A DNA stretch of 64,000 nucleotides, from assembly GCA_020540725.1 (NCBI GenBank), contig JAJBSL010000003.1:62001-126000 (forward strand). The letters run 5' to 3'. The notes under the pieces were generated by a model that did no database searches, was not told where the DNA came from, and worked only from the letters and a program-made list of their open reading frames with translations. Below are positions 62,805 through 64,000 of the stretch, in pieces. The stretch comes from Lachnospiraceae bacterium EP-SM-12S-S03 (GTDB taxonomy: Bacteria; Bacillota; Clostridia; Lachnospirales; Lachnospiraceae). How positions within the stretch are numbered: position 1 is the first letter of the stretch; the number at the start of each line of letters is the position of its first letter. A program made the translations under genes and the position numbers.

Positions 62805-63248
62805 CTACTTATTAAATGCTGTAATATTCTCCTCGTTGAGCGTGAAGTCATAATAGTTCAGATCCAAACGTTTTGTCCATCCGATCTCATTCCAAAATGC
62901 ATTTCCAATATCATTCTCTGCAAATGCGATGAGACAGACTTTATTAATCTCTTCTTCTTTCAAAGCCTCCATTGCTTTTACCACCATGGTGCGTCCGATT
63001 CCTCTCATACGATAGTCCGGATCCACACATACATGATAGAAACATCCTCTTCTTCCGTCATGTCCGCAAAGAATGCTTCCTACGATTTTCCCATCTTCTA
63101 CAGCCACAATACTCGTTGTTGGATTCCGTCTCAAAAAACGGTCAATTCCTTCTCTGGAATCGTCTACACTGCGGATTCCAAATCCCTTGATCTTCATCCA
63201 CAAGGCAAATATTTCATCATAATCTTCTATTGTCATTACACGTATCAT
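62805..63248 (-). CDS. GNAT-family N-acetyltransferase within the arginine operon
   Basis: A 147-residue single-domain acetyltransferase with the acetyl-CoA loop VDPDYRMRGIGRTMV (~77-91), the beta-strand SIVAVEDGKIVGSILCGHDG, and a C-terminal NAFWNEIGWTKR. It lies between argC and argJ with gaps of 14 and 25 bp, so it is almost certainly co-transcribed. A short N-acetylglutamate synthase feeding the cycle is the attractive reading, since such short enzymes are known elsewhere; a protein- or small-molecule acetyltransferase is the alternative. Family call firm, substrate inferred. Confidence 0.85.
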   Translation of the reverse strand: MIRVMTIEDYDEIFALWMKIKGFGIRSVDDSREGIDRFLRRNPTTSIVAVEDGKIVGSILCGHDGRRGCFYHVCVDPDYRMRGIGRTMVVKAMEALKEEEINKVCLIAFAENDIGNAFWNEIGWTKRLDLNYYDFTLNEENITAFNK

Positions 63249-63262
63249 ATGCGTTTTCTCTG

Positions 63263-64000
63263 TTACGGAAACATCGGTACAAGTTCCAAGCCTTCCGATT
63301 CCGGAAGTCCGAACATTAGGTTCATATTTTGTACCGCCTGTCCTGCTGCTCCTTTCACAAGATTATCCATAGCTCCCATCATGATCACGCGGTTTGTTCT
63401 CGGATCAATCTTGAAGTTCACATCCACATAATTACTTCCTTCCACCCATTTTGTCTGTGGGCAGATATCTTTCGAAAGTACGCGGACAAATCTTTCCTTA
63501 TTATAATAACGTTCGTAAATTTCCTTCATTTCTTCGTATGTCACAGCCTTTTTTAAAGAGGCATACGCCGTCACAAGAATTCCACGGTTCATCGGTACCA
63601 GATGCGGTGTGAAATTCAGCGTTACCTTTTCCCCCGAAGCATAGCCTAACTGCTCCTCAATCTCAGGCGTATGTCTGTGTGATGCTACCCCATACGCTTT
63701 GATATTCTCATTTACCTCACAGTAAAGGTTATCCACTTTCGCGCCACGTCCCGCTCCGGAGGTTCCCGATTTTGCATCGATGATGATCGTACTCATATCA
63801 ATCAGGCCTTCTTTGGCAAGCGGATATATAGATAGAAAAGAACATGTCGGATAGCATCCCGGATTTGCAACTAGTCTTGCCTTTTTCACTGCTTGCCGAT
63901 TCACTTCACAAAGTCCATATACTGCCTCTTCTATAAATTGTGGTGACGGATGTTTCATCTTATACCATTCTTCATATGTATCCACATCTTTGATACGGAA
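63263..64000 (-). CDS. argC: N-acetyl-gamma-glutamyl-phosphate reductase (partial)
   Basis: The C-terminal ~245 residues of ArgC; the N-terminal NADPH domain lies beyond the right edge. The frame is open to the last base (FRIKDVDTYEEWY at the edge). The catalytic Cys is in VANPGCYPTCSFLS, the active-site His in GVASHRHTPEIEEQLG, and DNLVKGAAGQAVQNMNLM is the usual C-terminal signature. It reduces N-acetylglutamyl phosphate to the semialdehyde. It is the most upstream visible gene of argC-GNAT-argJ-argB-argD. Start and promoter are outside the window. Confidence 0.95.
   Translation of the reverse strand, partial: FRIKDVDTYEEWYKMKHPSPQFIEEAVYGLCEVNRQAVKKARLVANPGCYPTCSFLSIYPLAKEGLIDMSTIIIDAKSGTSGAGRGAKVDNLYCEVNENIKAYGVASHRHTPEIEEQLGYASGEKVTLNFTPHLVPMNRGILVTAYASLKKAVTYEEMKEIYERYYNKERFVRVLSKDICPQTKWVEGSNYVDVNFKIDPRTNRVIMMGAMDNLVKGAAGQAVQNMNLMFGLPESEGLELVPMFP

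Noticed and set aside
1..64000. CRISPR arrays, prophage, rRNA or tRNA genes
   Set aside because: No regularly spaced direct repeats, phage structural genes, rRNA segments or tRNA cloverleaf sequences were recognised on reading both strands.

Overview
The window reads as chromosomal DNA of a strictly anaerobic, gut-type Firmicute, most likely a Lachnospiraceae (Clostridia) member close to Mediterraneibacter, Dorea or Blautia. The grounds are a moderate-to-low GC content, strong AGGAGG ribosome sites, YesMN/LplABC-type sugar uptake, a CIRCE-controlled hrcA-grpE-dnaK-dnaJ operon, a c-di-AMP PII-like receptor, ECF vitamin-type transport and a comEA/GerMN/comEC cluster. The genus is inference. No rRNA, tRNA, CRISPR array, complete insertion sequence or prophage is visible.

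Layout. (1) 1-15.5 kb is a xylo-/arabino-oligosaccharide utilisation locus: the end of a GH43-CBM6 enzyme and a DUF624 membrane protein on +, then a minus-strand operon (lipoprotein sugar binder, two permeases, GH109-like Gfo/Idh/MocA protein, GH35, GH43, GH120), divergent from a YesM/YesN two-component pair. (2) 15.6-16.3 kb is a spacer holding an internally deleted Rpn/PD-(D/E)XK protein. (3) 16.3-29.2 kb is an allantoin/hydantoin-type ureide catabolism island: two tandem amidohydrolase plus NCS1 permease modules, a solitary DUF2877 (AllH-like) protein, EtfBA, a DAO-family flavoprotein, an M20 allantoate/N-carbamoyl amidohydrolase and a PucR-family activator. (4) 29.3-35.9 kb is a six-gene operon in which two SAM-hydrolase (DUF62) paralogues bracket a complete ECF transporter (S, T and a double ATPase), together with an unusual GNAT-GntR-UTRA fusion regulator. 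A near-consensus promoter with a perfect 9-1-9 palindrome next to its -35 box precedes it. (5) 35.9-41.6 kb holds the class I heat-shock operon under CIRCE control, and darA with a highly structured 3' region. (6) 41.8-52.9 kb holds an FMN alpha-hydroxy-acid dehydrogenase with a four-cysteine N-terminus, an operon-like run holA-lepA-hemW-response regulator-sensor kinase-ABC exporter, and a PatB-type C-S lyase on +. (7) 52.9-58.9 kb is the comEA-PhoP/R-like-GerMN-comEC run. (8) 58.9-64 kb is an arginine operon argC-GNAT-argJ-argB-argD followed by a YdcZ-like DMT protein; argC runs off the right edge.

How the parts fit. The sugar locus predicts sensing by YesMN, import by an LplABC-type system (ATPase encoded elsewhere) and cytoplasmic trimming of xylose, arabinose and galactose units. 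The ureide island predicts import of a cyclic ureide, ring opening, decarbamoylation and a flavin-linked oxidation whose electrons go to EtfBA, an anaerobic route that is not the textbook E. coli pathway. The ECF/DUF62 operon predicts uptake of a small ligand coupled to SAM or SAM-analogue hydrolysis under an acetyltransferase-fused repressor. This operon and the ETF-linked ureide branch are the two most promising candidates for undescribed biology.
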